Program-made: the position numbers and the translations under genes
Source: Lachnospiraceae bacterium
Lineage (GTDB): Bacteria; Bacillota; Clostridia; Lachnospirales; Lachnospiraceae
Length of the DNA: 64,000 nt
NCBI GenBank assembly: GCA_017438305.1
Contig: JAFRVX010000165.1
Location: forward strand, 1-64,000
Direction: 5' to 3'
The notes under the pieces: model-generated
Told to the model about the DNA's origin: nothing
Databases searched by the model: none
The model's input: only the letters and a program-made list of their open reading frames with translations
Part shown: one piece after another, positions 42,621 through 51,920 of the stretch
Layout of the letters: the number at the start of each line of letters is the position of its first letter
Numbering within the stretch: the first letter of the stretch is position 1

Positions 42621-45029
42621 TTATATCCTATGTTCTCCTGCGGTTAATTCCGTTTCCCTTCCGTCCGGAAGGATCAGCCGGGCCGTAAGGCCTTCCGGAA
42701 CGGTTACGGTATAATGGCAGACGGTTCCTTCATAATGCCAGGCACTTTCGATCCTGCCGTAAGGCGAATCCCAGGCCGCCCGGGCGTATCCCAGGGACGG
42801 ATGCGGATGCGGCACGATGGTCAGTTTTCCGGCTTCCATGCGGATCCCGCAGACGCCGCCGAACAGCCATCCGGTGACCGCTCCGTAAGAATAATGATTC
42901 AGAGAGTCGTGAACGGTTCCGTCCTCCCGAATGCCGTCCCAGGTCTCCCAGATCGTTGTAGCGCCTTTCTTCACCGCGTACAGCCAGCCCGGGCAGTCTT
43001 CCTGCAGAAGCAGCCGGTAAGCGGTGTCCGTGTGGCCGTGATCCGCTAGCACCGCGCAGAGATCCGGCGTCGACAGAAAACCGGTATTCAGATGATATCC
43101 GTTCTCCTTAACAAGGCGGTCAAGATCGTCCGCTGCCCTCCGGGCTTCCTCTTCCTCAAGGAGTCCGAAGGCGATGGGGCGGACGTATTCGCACTGACGG
43201 TCGGATACGATCCTGCCGTCCTTCGTGCAGGTATAGCGGTAAGCTTTTTTCACATTTTGTGACAAATCTTCGTACCGCTTCGCGTCGGCTTCATGTCCGA
43301 GCACTGCTGCGATCCGCGCCATCAGACTTGCGGAACGGTAATAATAGGCCGTTGCCGTTTCCGGCGCGCCGGTCATCATGACCTTCTTCATCGCCGCGCC
43401 GTTGTCGACGTCCGGCTGGCACCATTCTCCGAAATGGAAGCCCTCGTCCACAAGATACTTTTTCCAGGGATTCCTCAGATTCTGCAGCCGTGTCTTCTTT
43501 GCCCGCTTCTCCGTAAAGGAAAGCCACCCCTTCATCATCTCATAGTTTTCTTCCAGGATCGTTCTGTCCCCATAGGCCTGATAGAGCGCCCAGGGCACCA
43601 GGATGCAGGCGTCTCCCCATCCCGCCGATCCCTGCAGCAGATTGGAGATCATGCTGCCGGAATTGTTCACCGGGGCGATGTTCTGCACGAGCCCGTCGTC
43701 CCTTTGGGCCATTCTGCACTCGCCCAGCCATTTCCGGAAAACCGGCAGGCAGTCTGCAAGATACACGGCTGTCGGGGCAAAGACCCCGGCGTCGCCGGTC
43801 CAGCCGGCCCGTTCCCTCGTGGGGCAGTCCGTGGGGATATCGCAGAAGTTGGACCTCATGCTCCACAGGCTGTTCAGGAAAAGACGGTTTACGTCCTCGT
43901 TCCCGCATTCAAAGGTCCCGGTTTGCCGCATTTCCGAATAAACAGCGATGGCGGTAAAGCAGGCCTCGCCAAGATCAATATCCGTCTCCACCCTGGCATA
44001 GCGGAAGCCGAAAATCGCGAAGTGCGTTTTATACACGTTCAGGCCATCTTTGCAGATGTATTCGACCTTCTGCTGGATGCCTTTTTTGTTCCGGCCGCCG
44101 GGGTCAAAATTCTTCTGGGTGAAATTGCCGTTTTCATCCAGCGTCTCGCCATGGCGGAGGACGATCTTCTGCCCTGCCTTTGCATTTAATCGAATCTCAA
44201 CATAACCCGCGAGATTCTGCCCGAAATCGATGACCGTGCAGCCGTCGGGGGTTTTGAAAAGCTTCCCTTCGAAGCGTTCCTGCTCCAGGATCGGTACGCT
44301 TTGGGTGGGCTGCAGATTGGAAAAGCCGTGATCCCGGACCGTGACGCCGTGCCAGCCTCTGACGGTCTCCCGCCGGGCGTCACAGGTTTCGCCCTGCTGG
44401 AGGTCGTTCGTCCGCACCGGGCCCTCCTGGCTCGCCTCCCAGCTGCCGTCGCTCACCAGCACCGCCCGGCCGCCGATCTCCAGCTGGCAGAGAAGCGCCA
44501 GATCTGTCCCGTAATAATCCGTCAGGCCGTCGATGCCCACGGACCCCCGGTACCAGCCGTCGCCCAGGGTGACGATGATCTCATTCTCACCGGGTACGAT
44601 AAGGTCCGTAACGTCATAAGCCTGTACGGTGAGCCGCTTATGATAATCCCCTGTCCCCGGCGCCAGCACGAAGTTCCCCACACGACGACCGTTGAGCCAG
44701 GCTTCATACAAGCCGTGACAGGTGATATAAAGGATCGCCTCCAGACCAGAAGCTGTATCTGAAGTTGTATCAAAATCCGCATTAACTTTTGTATCTGTTT
44801 TTGTGTCGGAATCTGCGCCGGATTTCGTATTGGTTTTTGCGTCGGTTTGTGTGCTGGTATTTGTATCGGGTTTTGGGCTGTCTGCCGGCTGCCGGCTCAG
44901 ATCCGCCGTAAAATATTTTCTCAGCACCGACGCCGGGCGGCGTTCCTTCCCCTCATGGGCCGGTTCCGGATCGATCCATTCCGCCTCCCATTTCCGCGGC
45001 ATGCTGTTCTGAATCATGGTCTTATTCAT
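42621..45029 (-). CDS. GH78 alpha-L-rhamnosidase with low-complexity insert
   Basis: 802 residues. N-terminal beta-sandwich domains (YITCHGLYEAWLNGRRVGNF, YDVTDLIVPGENEIIVTLGD) precede the alpha/alpha-barrel with the catalytic block DIPTDCPTRERAGWTGDA (general acid Glu) and the later GATTIWETWDG. It cleaves terminal rhamnose from plant glycosides or polysaccharides. Residues about 48-94 are a Thr/Asp/Lys/Asn-rich repetitive stretch inserted in the first domain; the DNA there (44745-44890) shows imperfect repeats of TTTTTGTATC/TGTGTCGG type. No signal peptide. Weak SD at the ATG. Confidence 0.92.
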   Translation of the reverse strand: MNKTMIQNSMPRKWEAEWIDPEPAHEGKERRPASVLRKYFTADLSRQPADSPKPDTNTSTQTDAKTNTKSGADSDTKTDTKVNADFDTTSDTASGLEAILYITCHGLYEAWLNGRRVGNFVLAPGTGDYHKRLTVQAYDVTDLIVPGENEIIVTLGDGWYRGSVGIDGLTDYYGTDLALLCQLEIGGRAVLVSDGSWEASQEGPVRTNDLQQGETCDARRETVRGWHGVTVRDHGFSNLQPTQSVPILEQERFEGKLFKTPDGCTVIDFGQNLAGYVEIRLNAKAGQKIVLRHGETLDENGNFTQKNFDPGGRNKKGIQQKVEYICKDGLNVYKTHFAIFGFRYARVETDIDLGEACFTAIAVYSEMRQTGTFECGNEDVNRLFLNSLWSMRSNFCDIPTDCPTRERAGWTGDAGVFAPTAVYLADCLPVFRKWLGECRMAQRDDGLVQNIAPVNNSGSMISNLLQGSAGWGDACILVPWALYQAYGDRTILEENYEMMKGWLSFTEKRAKKTRLQNLRNPWKKYLVDEGFHFGEWCQPDVDNGAAMKKVMMTGAPETATAYYYRSASLMARIAAVLGHEADAKRYEDLSQNVKKAYRYTCTKDGRIVSDRQCEYVRPIAFGLLEEEEARRAADDLDRLVKENGYHLNTGFLSTPDLCAVLADHGHTDTAYRLLLQEDCPGWLYAVKKGATTIWETWDGIREDGTVHDSLNHYSYGAVTGWLFGGVCGIRMEAGKLTIVPHPHPSLGYARAAWDSPYGRIESAWHYEGTVCHYTVTVPEGLTARLILPDGRETELTAGEHRI

Positions 45030-45118
45030 GTGTTTCTCTAATGCTTTTCAGGTCCTTTCAGCTCTCGCTCTCTCCTGAACCGCTTTCTGTTTCCTTAAGC
45101 TGCTTTCAGGTCTCTCTT

Positions 45119-45288
45119 AAGCTGGGGCGATTGCTCTCCCGAGCTTTCTCCCAAGCTGTGTAAATTACTCTCCCACGCCTGCTTCCAAGCCGGAGCAATT
45201 GCTCTCCCACGCCTTTTTCCAAGCCAGGCCAATTGCCCTCCCATACCTTCTCCCAAGCCAGGTCAATTGCTTTCCCACACTTTCTTCC
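45119..45288. repeat. 34-bp tandem repeat, five copies
   Basis: Exact 34-base spacing of units starting AAGC at 45119, 45153, 45187, 45221 and 45255, and a sixth degenerate unit at 45289. Core words are CAATTGCTCTCCCA and TTCC. It fills most of the gap between the sugar isomerase-like gene and GH78, inside the glycan operon, so it would be transcribed. Confidence 0.9.
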
Positions 45289-45362
45289 AGGCTGGGGCAC
45301 TTTGTTCTCTCAAGGGCTCTCAAGGGCTTTATTTACCTGTTTCAGGAGGCTGATGAGCCGGT

Positions 45363-46208
45363 TCATAAGTTTTTCTTCATCCACTTTGCGGAAAGCTCCA
45401 GGCTTTTAACCGGATCCTTATCGATCCAGTTCCTGTGGCTTTCCAGAATCACAGCTTCTATCCCGTTTTCCAGGGCGATATCCCTCATACCGATCAGGTC
45501 CATATTGCCGGTGCCGAGCTCCAGGCTGTCCGCCTTCAGGATGGGCGTCATGGCAGGGCCGGTCCGGCGTGTCCCCCGGTCGGTCACGTGCCACAGCTTC
45601 ATCCGCGGACCGAGCTTTTTCATCCACGCTTTCGCGTCCGCCCCGCCGTCGGTGAACCAGTAGCTGTCGAACTCAAAGCCGACGTATTCCGGGTCGGTCT
45701 CTTCGATCAGTATGTCGAAGGCGCAGCGCTCCGGCTGTACCTTCAGAAGTTCCGCGTTATGATTATGATAGAGAAGCGACTTTCCGGAAGCCTTCAGTGC
45801 TTTTCCGGCTTTGTTCAGCCTCTCCGCCAGCTGCTTCACCTGCGCTCCATTTCCGTAATCAAAGCGGTACATTCCTGTGATCACGATCTTATCTGTTCCG
45901 AGATCCTCCGCCTCCGAGACGATGGTTTCCGGCTCCCGCTCCAGGGAGCCCAAATCGGCATGGAGGCTGGCTGCGGTCAGTCCGCTCTCATGAAGGAGCG
46001 CCTTCCAGTCCAGTCTGCCGCCCTTTCCCGTGGGCATGCCCGCCGCCCGGGTAAGCATCCGCACCATAAAGGAGGTGGGCCGGATCATGAACCGGTTCAG
46101 TTCCAGGCCGTCATAGCCGGCTTCCCGGATCCTTTTTAACGTTTCGCGGGCCTGGGCTTCCCGGGCCGTCACTGTCCCCAGCATGATCTGCTGTACATAT
46201 TTTTTCAC
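45363..46208 (-). CDS. Sugar phosphate isomerase/epimerase-family TIM barrel protein
   Basis: 281 residues of the xylose-isomerase-like (AP endonuclease 2) superfamily. AGYDGLELNRF, AASLHADLGSLE, KIVITGMYRF, LYHNHNAELL (metal His), FEFDSYWFTDGG and ILESHRNWI give the expected order of metal and sugar residues. It may isomerise or epimerise a sugar released by the operon's glycosidases; some relatives attack oxidised C-glycosides. The start is GTG, overlapping the GH2 stop as GTGA, so translation is coupled. Confidence 0.82.
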   Translation of the reverse strand: MKKYVQQIMLGTVTAREAQARETLKRIREAGYDGLELNRFMIRPTSFMVRMLTRAAGMPTGKGGRLDWKALLHESGLTAASLHADLGSLEREPETIVSEAEDLGTDKIVITGMYRFDYGNGAQVKQLAERLNKAGKALKASGKSLLYHNHNAELLKVQPERCAFDILIEETDPEYVGFEFDSYWFTDGGADAKAWMKKLGPRMKLWHVTDRGTRRTGPAMTPILKADSLELGTGNMDLIGMRDIALENGIEAVILESHRNWIDKDPVKSLELSAKWMKKNL

Positions 46209-48430
46209 TTTTTTATCCCCTGCAGTATACGGTTCAGCTGCCGGATGCTCTCTTCATCGGCCCCGGACTGTTTCAAGAGACTCATAAGGGTCATCCGGGC
46301 CATCATCCGCTGCAGCGCCGGATTGTCCTTCACCGCGTCCGCCACATCGCCCCGCTCGGCTGCGCTTTTTGCCATCATCGCATCGATGACTGCGCCGGCC
46401 TGAGGATGCTGCCGGATCTCGCCCAGGGTATCCATGATCGAAAAGCAGGCGGGATCGTTTTCTTCCGCGTCAAACCAGTTCGTGACAGCCGCTGCCGCCT
46501 TATTGAAAATGTAGCTCTCATCCGGTTCTGCGGCTTTCCGGATGATCATACTGTCCTGCACATCGCCGGATACCGCCCGGATATAATGCTCCCCGCTAAG
46601 GGGGATCCTGAAGGAGAATACGGTCCTGCCTTCCTGAGAAGCGGTCAGAACATCGTCCACATATAAGGAGACCGCAGGCTGGTTCGAGTAGACCCGGATC
46701 TCTGTCTCTTCCTCGGCCCGGTTCACATAGCGCTTCCCGCAGAGATGCACGAAAGCCTCCTTCCGGTTCCAGGCTGCCTTGTAGAGATAGAAGGCATCCT
46801 TTTTCAGGCTCCGGTCAAAGGTCACGAGGCCTTTCTGGTTTTCTCCGTGCTTTCCGCCCTCGTCACGGCCGTCCGCCGCGAAGTCAAAGAGGTTCCACAC
46901 GTGAGTCGCCCAGAGGTAGGGCCGGGCTTCGATCAGTTTCAGCATATGCTCATGATAGAGGGCCTGGTATTCCTCGGTATAATCCCCTTTTTCGGGATGG
47001 GACGAATGATAGGCCGGGTTCGCGTCCGCGCCGTATTCGGAAAAGCCGATGCAGCGCTCCGGATATTTTGCGTGATATTCATCGAAAAACTCATCGTTCT
47101 GATCCAGCTCGCCCAGATACCAGCCGAAATAGAGGTTGTAGCTGTTGATGTCCGGGATCGTAAGGATCGGGCTGTCGGTCTCCAGCATGAAGACGTTTGC
47201 CATGGTCGTAAGACGCGTGGGATCCAGCCGGTGGCAGAGATCGTTCAGCAGCCGGTGATTTTCCAGAAGATCCTCATTGACGGCGCTGGCCGCCGTGATC
47301 TCGTTGGACAGGCCCCAGACCGCGATGGACGGATGGTTGGCGCACTGGGTGACAAGCTCCCTCATCTGGGACAGCGTATTCTCCCGGCCCTTTGCCATAT
47401 GCAGGGTGATGTAGGGGATCTCCGCCCAGACGACGATGCCGTTCTCGTCGCAGAGGTCGTAGAATTCCTGCGCGTGCTGGTAATGAGCGAGGCGCAGGGT
47501 ATTCGCGCCGATCTCCCGGATGATCTCCATATCTTTCTTATGATCTTCAAGGGACAGGGCATTGCCTTTGCCCTTCAGATCCTGGTGGCGGGAGACCCCG
47601 CGGAGAGGATAGCTCCTGCCGTTTAAGAAGAAGCCCTTCTCCGGATCACAGGCAAAGACGCGGCAGCCGAAACGGGTGCTCACTTCATCGCCGGAGGCCA
47701 GGCGGGCCGCCGCCGTATAGAGATAAGGATCGTCGATACCATCCCAGAGACGCGCGTTTTCGATCACGAATTCCGCCCGGGCATGGCCGTCAGCAGACGG
47801 TACGGTCCTGGTCTCGCCGTTTACTTCAAAGGTCACTTCCGGGGCATTCTGCCAGGATTCCACGGTGACAGTTGCCGACTTTTTCTCCAGATCCACCTCC
47901 GCGGTGACCCGGATGCCGGGGGTGCCGTCTTTGACCAGTTCGAAATGCGCCTCCGGAACGGCGATCAGGTTCACCGACCGGTAAAGGCCTCCGTAGAAGG
48001 TAAAATCCGCCTTCTGGGGATACACCGTGTCATTTTCTTCATTATGGACGGCTATGGCAAGCATATTCTCCGCCCCTTCGCTTCTGTCAAGGAAGTCCGT
48101 CAGGTCCGCCCGGAAAGCGGAATAGCCGCCTCTGTGCTCCGTGATCTTCCTGCCGTTCAGATAAACTTCCACGGACATGGCCGCCCCGTTAACTTCCAGG
48201 AAGAGCCTCTCCCCTTCGGTTTCCGCTGTGATCTCCTCCGCCGTCAGACGGCGGATGTACCAGCAGTTGCCGCGGTGATAATCGTTCCCGCCGTCCTGGC
48301 CGTCCGCTGCGTTCCAGGTATGGGGCAGGGAAACGGTCTCGCCCCGGGCCGCATTGGCCGCAGCCTGCTCCGGGCTGATATCCGCCTTCAGAAACTGCCA
48401 GTTCTGATCTATACAAACAATCCTTCTCAT
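46205..48430 (-). CDS. GH2 beta-galactosidase/beta-glucuronidase-family enzyme
   Basis: 741 residues. A sugar-binding jelly roll (WYIRRLTAEEITAETEGERL), an Ig-like domain and the TIM barrel with NTLRLAHYQHAQEFYDLCDE, acid/base Glu in WGLSNEI and nucleophile Glu in FSEYGAD. A C-terminal extension contains a helical tail (QHPQAGAVIDAMMAKSAAER) not usual for GH2. Specificity (galactose, glucuronate or other) cannot be told. ATG 48430 lies 8 bases after AGGAG; a GTG at 48439 overlaps that site. Second gene of the glycan operon. Confidence 0.92.
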   Translation of the reverse strand: MRRIVCIDQNWQFLKADISPEQAAANAARGETVSLPHTWNAADGQDGGNDYHRGNCWYIRRLTAEEITAETEGERLFLEVNGAAMSVEVYLNGRKITEHRGGYSAFRADLTDFLDRSEGAENMLAIAVHNEENDTVYPQKADFTFYGGLYRSVNLIAVPEAHFELVKDGTPGIRVTAEVDLEKKSATVTVESWQNAPEVTFEVNGETRTVPSADGHARAEFVIENARLWDGIDDPYLYTAAARLASGDEVSTRFGCRVFACDPEKGFFLNGRSYPLRGVSRHQDLKGKGNALSLEDHKKDMEIIREIGANTLRLAHYQHAQEFYDLCDENGIVVWAEIPYITLHMAKGRENTLSQMRELVTQCANHPSIAVWGLSNEITAASAVNEDLLENHRLLNDLCHRLDPTRLTTMANVFMLETDSPILTIPDINSYNLYFGWYLGELDQNDEFFDEYHAKYPERCIGFSEYGADANPAYHSSHPEKGDYTEEYQALYHEHMLKLIEARPYLWATHVWNLFDFAADGRDEGGKHGENQKGLVTFDRSLKKDAFYLYKAAWNRKEAFVHLCGKRYVNRAEEETEIRVYSNQPAVSLYVDDVLTASQEGRTVFSFRIPLSGEHYIRAVSGDVQDSMIIRKAAEPDESYIFNKAAAAVTNWFDAEENDPACFSIMDTLGEIRQHPQAGAVIDAMMAKSAAERGDVADAVKDNPALQRMMARMTLMSLLKQSGADEESIRQLNRILQGIKK

Positions 48431-48460
48431 TCCGGACACTCCTGTATCAATTCTCTGTAA

Positions 48461-48518
48461 CAGCCCCTGTATGAACTGTTGTTTATTGCCGAGCTCCAGC
48501 CCCTGTATGAGCTGCTGT
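48461..48518. repeat. 36-bp spaced duplication upstream of GH2
   Basis: CAGCCCCTGTATGAACTGTT at 48461 recurs with two changes at 48497, 36 bases on. It lies in the 256-base gap between the transporter stop and the GH2 start; nothing else was seen there. Confidence 0.65.
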
Positions 48519-48686
48519 CTTACCGAGGCATGGTTTATTACTCAGCCATCACTTTTATCAGCTCCCCGTCTGGTGTCAGGCTGTCTTTGACTCTCCGGGC
48601 ACCGTCTGCGGCAGGAGGCTGCTTACTCCCCGATCATTATTACCGGACTTTTTGCCTGCTGCCGGGTTTCTGCACATATAGTAAAT

Positions 48687-50210
48687 TTACTCTGCTGCTT
48701 CGGCTTTTTCAAGAGCCGCTTTCTTATCTTCGATCCGCTTCTGTACGTTGACCATCTCTTCCTTATCGAGCCGGCAGTGACGCATCGCGAACAGGGTGCA
48801 GATCCAGCCGAGGACCGCCAGGCCGTAGCGGAGAAACATCGTCACCCAGAAGACAGGGGCGGTCGGGGAATCCCCGGGCTGGGGAAGCGTCGTCGTATAA
48901 CCGATCAGCGCCACGCAGCCTGTGGCGATCAGCGCGGAAAAGGAAGAAACGATCTTGTCCACCAGGCTGTAGGTGCCGGACACGACTGCGGGGATATACT
49001 TGCCGCTGCGGTCCAGTTCATAATCGATGATATCCGCCATGAAAGCGGTGTTCGCGGTGGTTCCGGCCATCATAAAACCATTGCAGATAAGGGTCAGCAG
49101 GATATAGATGACCATCGTCACCCCAAGCTTTGCGATAGAATGAGTCCCGGCCGTAAACCAGGTCACCGTGAAGAAGCCCACCATGACGATGTTCGCGATG
49201 ATGCAGTACTTTGCCCAGTTGACGATGGCTTCCTTGTTGCCGTGCCTGCCGCAGTAGCGGGCGCCGATGATCGCGAAGATGATCGAGGGCAGCATGCCGC
49301 CCACAGAAAGATAGGTCGCGATGGTCATGTTGCCGATCAGGATGCCGTTCAGCATCGTCGCCACCACGGACGCAGCGCCTGCCTGCTGGGCGATCTTGTC
49401 GGAGGACTGGGCAATGATATAGGACTGAAGCGGTTTGTTCTTCGCCAGAACGTTCCACATATCCTTCCATTTCAGCCGCTCGTTGACCTTGTTGGTCCCG
49501 CGGAAGTTTTCAGGCTTGTCGTAGGCGCTGACGCCGATGCAGACCAGGATGACGCCGATCAGGGATACGATAACGGTCACAATGGCCGCCGCGGTCAGAT
49601 ACCGCTGGCTGTAATTCGCGACGTACTGGCCGGCCTCGTTTTTGGCGATCTCGCCGAATTTCGGCAGCAGCACCGTATTCAGGACGATCATGAAGGCCAT
49701 CGGTACGATATAGTTGAAAACCGTCTGCCAGACGCCCACCGTCGGCCGCTGCTTCGGATCATTGGTGATCAGGGCCGGCAGCGTCTGGGCGGTCATGTTG
49801 ACGATGGTATAACCGATGACGTAGATCATATAGGTCACGAGGAACATACCGATGCCGAAACCCTTGCTGGCCGCCCAGGAGAACATGCTCATGATGCCGA
49901 TGGACTGGATGAGCCAGCCGAGCACGATCAGGGGACGCACTTTGCCCCACCGGGTATTGATGCGGTCGTAAAGGAACGCCAGCAGCGGGTCCGTTATGGC
50001 GTCAAAGATACGGGTGAAGGTCAGCAGGACGCCGACGATGACCGTCGAGATGCCGAAGCCGATGGACGCGGCGTAGGATGCCTGCCCGATCAGGGAATAG
50101 ATCGCCATGCCGTTTAAAGCATTGCAGGCGATGAGAATGATCTGCCACAGTTTGGCGCGGCGGTACTGAACACCGTCGATTTCACTTTGAGACTGTTTTT
50201 CCTTTGCCAT
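48687..50210 (-). CDS. GPH-family sugar:cation symporter (MFS), glycan operon
   Basis: 507 residues, 12 membrane segments. KLWQIILIACNALNGMAIYS and RIFDAITDPLLAFLYDRINT are family hallmarks. It has a charged C-terminal tail (CRLDKEEMVNVQKRIEDKKA). As first gene of the minus-strand glycan operon it is the likely importer of the oligosaccharide or glycoside handled by GH2, GH78 and GH1. It is divergent from the AraC-type gene 50457-51704. Confidence 0.9.
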   Translation of the reverse strand: MAKEKQSQSEIDGVQYRRAKLWQIILIACNALNGMAIYSLIGQASYAASIGFGISTVIVGVLLTFTRIFDAITDPLLAFLYDRINTRWGKVRPLIVLGWLIQSIGIMSMFSWAASKGFGIGMFLVTYMIYVIGYTIVNMTAQTLPALITNDPKQRPTVGVWQTVFNYIVPMAFMIVLNTVLLPKFGEIAKNEAGQYVANYSQRYLTAAAIVTVIVSLIGVILVCIGVSAYDKPENFRGTNKVNERLKWKDMWNVLAKNKPLQSYIIAQSSDKIAQQAGAASVVATMLNGILIGNMTIATYLSVGGMLPSIIFAIIGARYCGRHGNKEAIVNWAKYCIIANIVMVGFFTVTWFTAGTHSIAKLGVTMVIYILLTLICNGFMMAGTTANTAFMADIIDYELDRSGKYIPAVVSGTYSLVDKIVSSFSALIATGCVALIGYTTTLPQPGDSPTAPVFWVTMFLRYGLAVLGWICTLFAMRHCRLDKEEMVNVQKRIEDKKAALEKAEAAE

Positions 50211-50374
50211 GATTCTGCTCCTTGAATTTCTCTTTTATGCCCTTAAGGGCCTCCGCTTTTTCTGATCCCCACATACATGCCTGCATGAATGGGGATCGGC
50301 CGTTTGAAATTGTAATCATTATATCGGCCGTCAGAAAGAGCGTAAATCCAATTTCCCGGAAAAAGTTACAAAAA

Positions 50375-50403
50375 TTCGGGAAGTTTTCTTGAAACTTCCC
50401 GAA
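50375..50403. promoter_or_regulatory. Perfect 12-bp inverted repeat, likely AraC-family operator
   Basis: TTCGGGAAGTTT, spacer TCTTG, AAACTTCCCGAA. It covers the -35 box of the regulator's own promoter and sits in the divergent gap with the transporter. It fits an operator for autoregulation and control of the glycan operon. Confidence 0.75.
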
Positions 50404-50417
50404 GTCGGCGTTATAGT
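50389..50417 (+). promoter_or_regulatory. Promoter of the AraC-type regulator
   Basis: TTGAAA (50389-50394), 17-base spacer, TATAGT (50412-50417), 40 bases before the ATG at 50457. The -35 lies at the centre of the inverted repeat 50375-50403. Confidence 0.78.
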
Positions 50418-50456
50418 AAGAATATCAGTAAAATCAAGGCATCAGAGGAGGCGGAA

Positions 50457-51704
50457 ATGGACTATCAGCTTACTCAGAGCGAACAGAATCTTATACTTTT
50501 ACAGGACCTTATCCCGGAGAACGAACGGTTTTATCTCTGGTGCTACGGTTCCGGCGGCAGACTGATCTCCACCACCTGTCCGGAAGAAGACAGGGAGACG
50601 CTGGACCGGGCTTTCCGGCTGTTCGGAGGCGAGGAAAAACTGCTGCAATATGCGGCGGACATACAGAATTCCCGCCCTTTGAGCATCGGGTCCCCCATCG
50701 GCATGCACTGGGCCCTGACCTATGAATCCGAACGGAACCGCGGCCTGCTTTTCCTTATCGGCCCGGTCTTCTATGACACGCCGTCGACGGAGCGCCTGAA
50801 GGAAGCCCTGCGTCCCTTTATCCGAAGCGGCAGCGACATCACCTGGGCTCGGGACCTCCTGAAGCTGGTACCCGGCCTGCCGGTGCTCTCCTACGCCATC
50901 TTTTCCCGCTATGCGACGATGGTGCATAATTCCCTGACCGGTCAGCGGCTGGGCCTGGATTCCCTCCGGGTCGTCGGCCCGCAGGAAGGCTCCCGGGATA
51001 CGGCTCCGGTCACAGCCCGGGACCGCATGCAGATCTACCGGGCTGAGCAAGCGCTCCTCCGGATGGTCCGGGACGGCGATATCAATTATCAGCAGGCCCT
51101 GCTGCGAAGCAGCCTTCTGAGTCCCGGCGTGCCCATCCAGGGCAGGGACCCTCTCCGGCGGATGAAAACCAGCGTTATCGTCTTTACATCCCTGGTCAGC
51201 CGGGCAGCCATGGAAGGCGGCCTATCCCCGGAGATCGCCTATCCCGTGGGCGACGCTTACATCCAGGCCGCGGAAGACTGCCGGGATTCCGGAGAACTTT
51301 CGGTCCTGGCAAACGCCATGTATCATGATTTCATCTACCGGGTCCATCAGCTGCATACGGATCCCGGCTATTCCCACGCCATCCGGAAATGCTGCGACTA
51401 TATCGAACTGAGCCTGGACCGGCGGATCCGGGCAGAGGATCTGGCTTCCCTGGTGGGCTACAGCGAATATTATCTGACAGAAAAGTTCCGGAACGAGACC
51501 GGCCTGTCCGTAAGCAGCTACATCAAACAGGCAAAGATCCGGCGGGCCTGCATCCTCCTGGAAACCACAGACCTCTCCGTCCATGAGATCGCGGAACGCC
51601 TGGCCTTCAACACCCCCAACTATTTCATCCAGTGCTTCCGGGACCTGGAAGGCACCTCCCCCGCCCAATACCGGAAAAAGCACTCCGGGAAAGCCGGAGG
51701 ATGA
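50457..51704 (+). CDS. AraC-family transcriptional regulator
   Basis: 415 residues. The C-terminal 100 residues carry two HTH motifs (AEDLASLVGYSEYYLTEKFR and VHEIAERLAFNTPNYFIQCF). The long N-terminal part (about 1-300) looks like the ligand-sensing region of two-domain Lachnospiraceae AraC proteins, with no cupin motif seen. It should sense the imported glycan or a product and control the divergent operon 41304-50210. GAGGAGG precedes the ATG. Confidence 0.92.
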   Translation: MDYQLTQSEQNLILLQDLIPENERFYLWCYGSGGRLISTTCPEEDRETLDRAFRLFGGEEKLLQYAADIQNSRPLSIGSPIGMHWALTYESERNRGLLFLIGPVFYDTPSTERLKEALRPFIRSGSDITWARDLLKLVPGLPVLSYAIFSRYATMVHNSLTGQRLGLDSLRVVGPQEGSRDTAPVTARDRMQIYRAEQALLRMVRDGDINYQQALLRSSLLSPGVPIQGRDPLRRMKTSVIVFTSLVSRAAMEGGLSPEIAYPVGDAYIQAAEDCRDSGELSVLANAMYHDFIYRVHQLHTDPGYSHAIRKCCDYIELSLDRRIRAEDLASLVGYSEYYLTEKFRNETGLSVSSYIKQAKIRRACILLETTDLSVHEIAERLAFNTPNYFIQCFRDLEGTSPAQYRKKHSGKAGG

Positions 51705-51811
51705 CCCACGGCTTTGAAAAAGAGCCAGGAGGCTTTTCAGGTCCCCTGGCCCTTTCATAGACTCAATCTTTATTACAATTGGATGAGGCTTTGAGGCTTT
51801 GATCCTTCGGT

Positions 51812-51841
51812 CATTGATCCTCCGTTCATTGATCCTCCGTT
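51812..51841. repeat. 15-bp tandem repeat
   Basis: CATTGATCCTCCGTT twice (51812, 51827) with partial units on both sides. It lies in the 311-base gap between the AraC and MBL genes. Confidence 0.75.
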
Positions 51842-51920
51842 CATTGACCCGATGCCTCTTCTTTATCATGGTTCTCACAAAGTTGTTTCCAACAGCTGAT
51901 CTGTCAGGCAGAGCTGTTGT

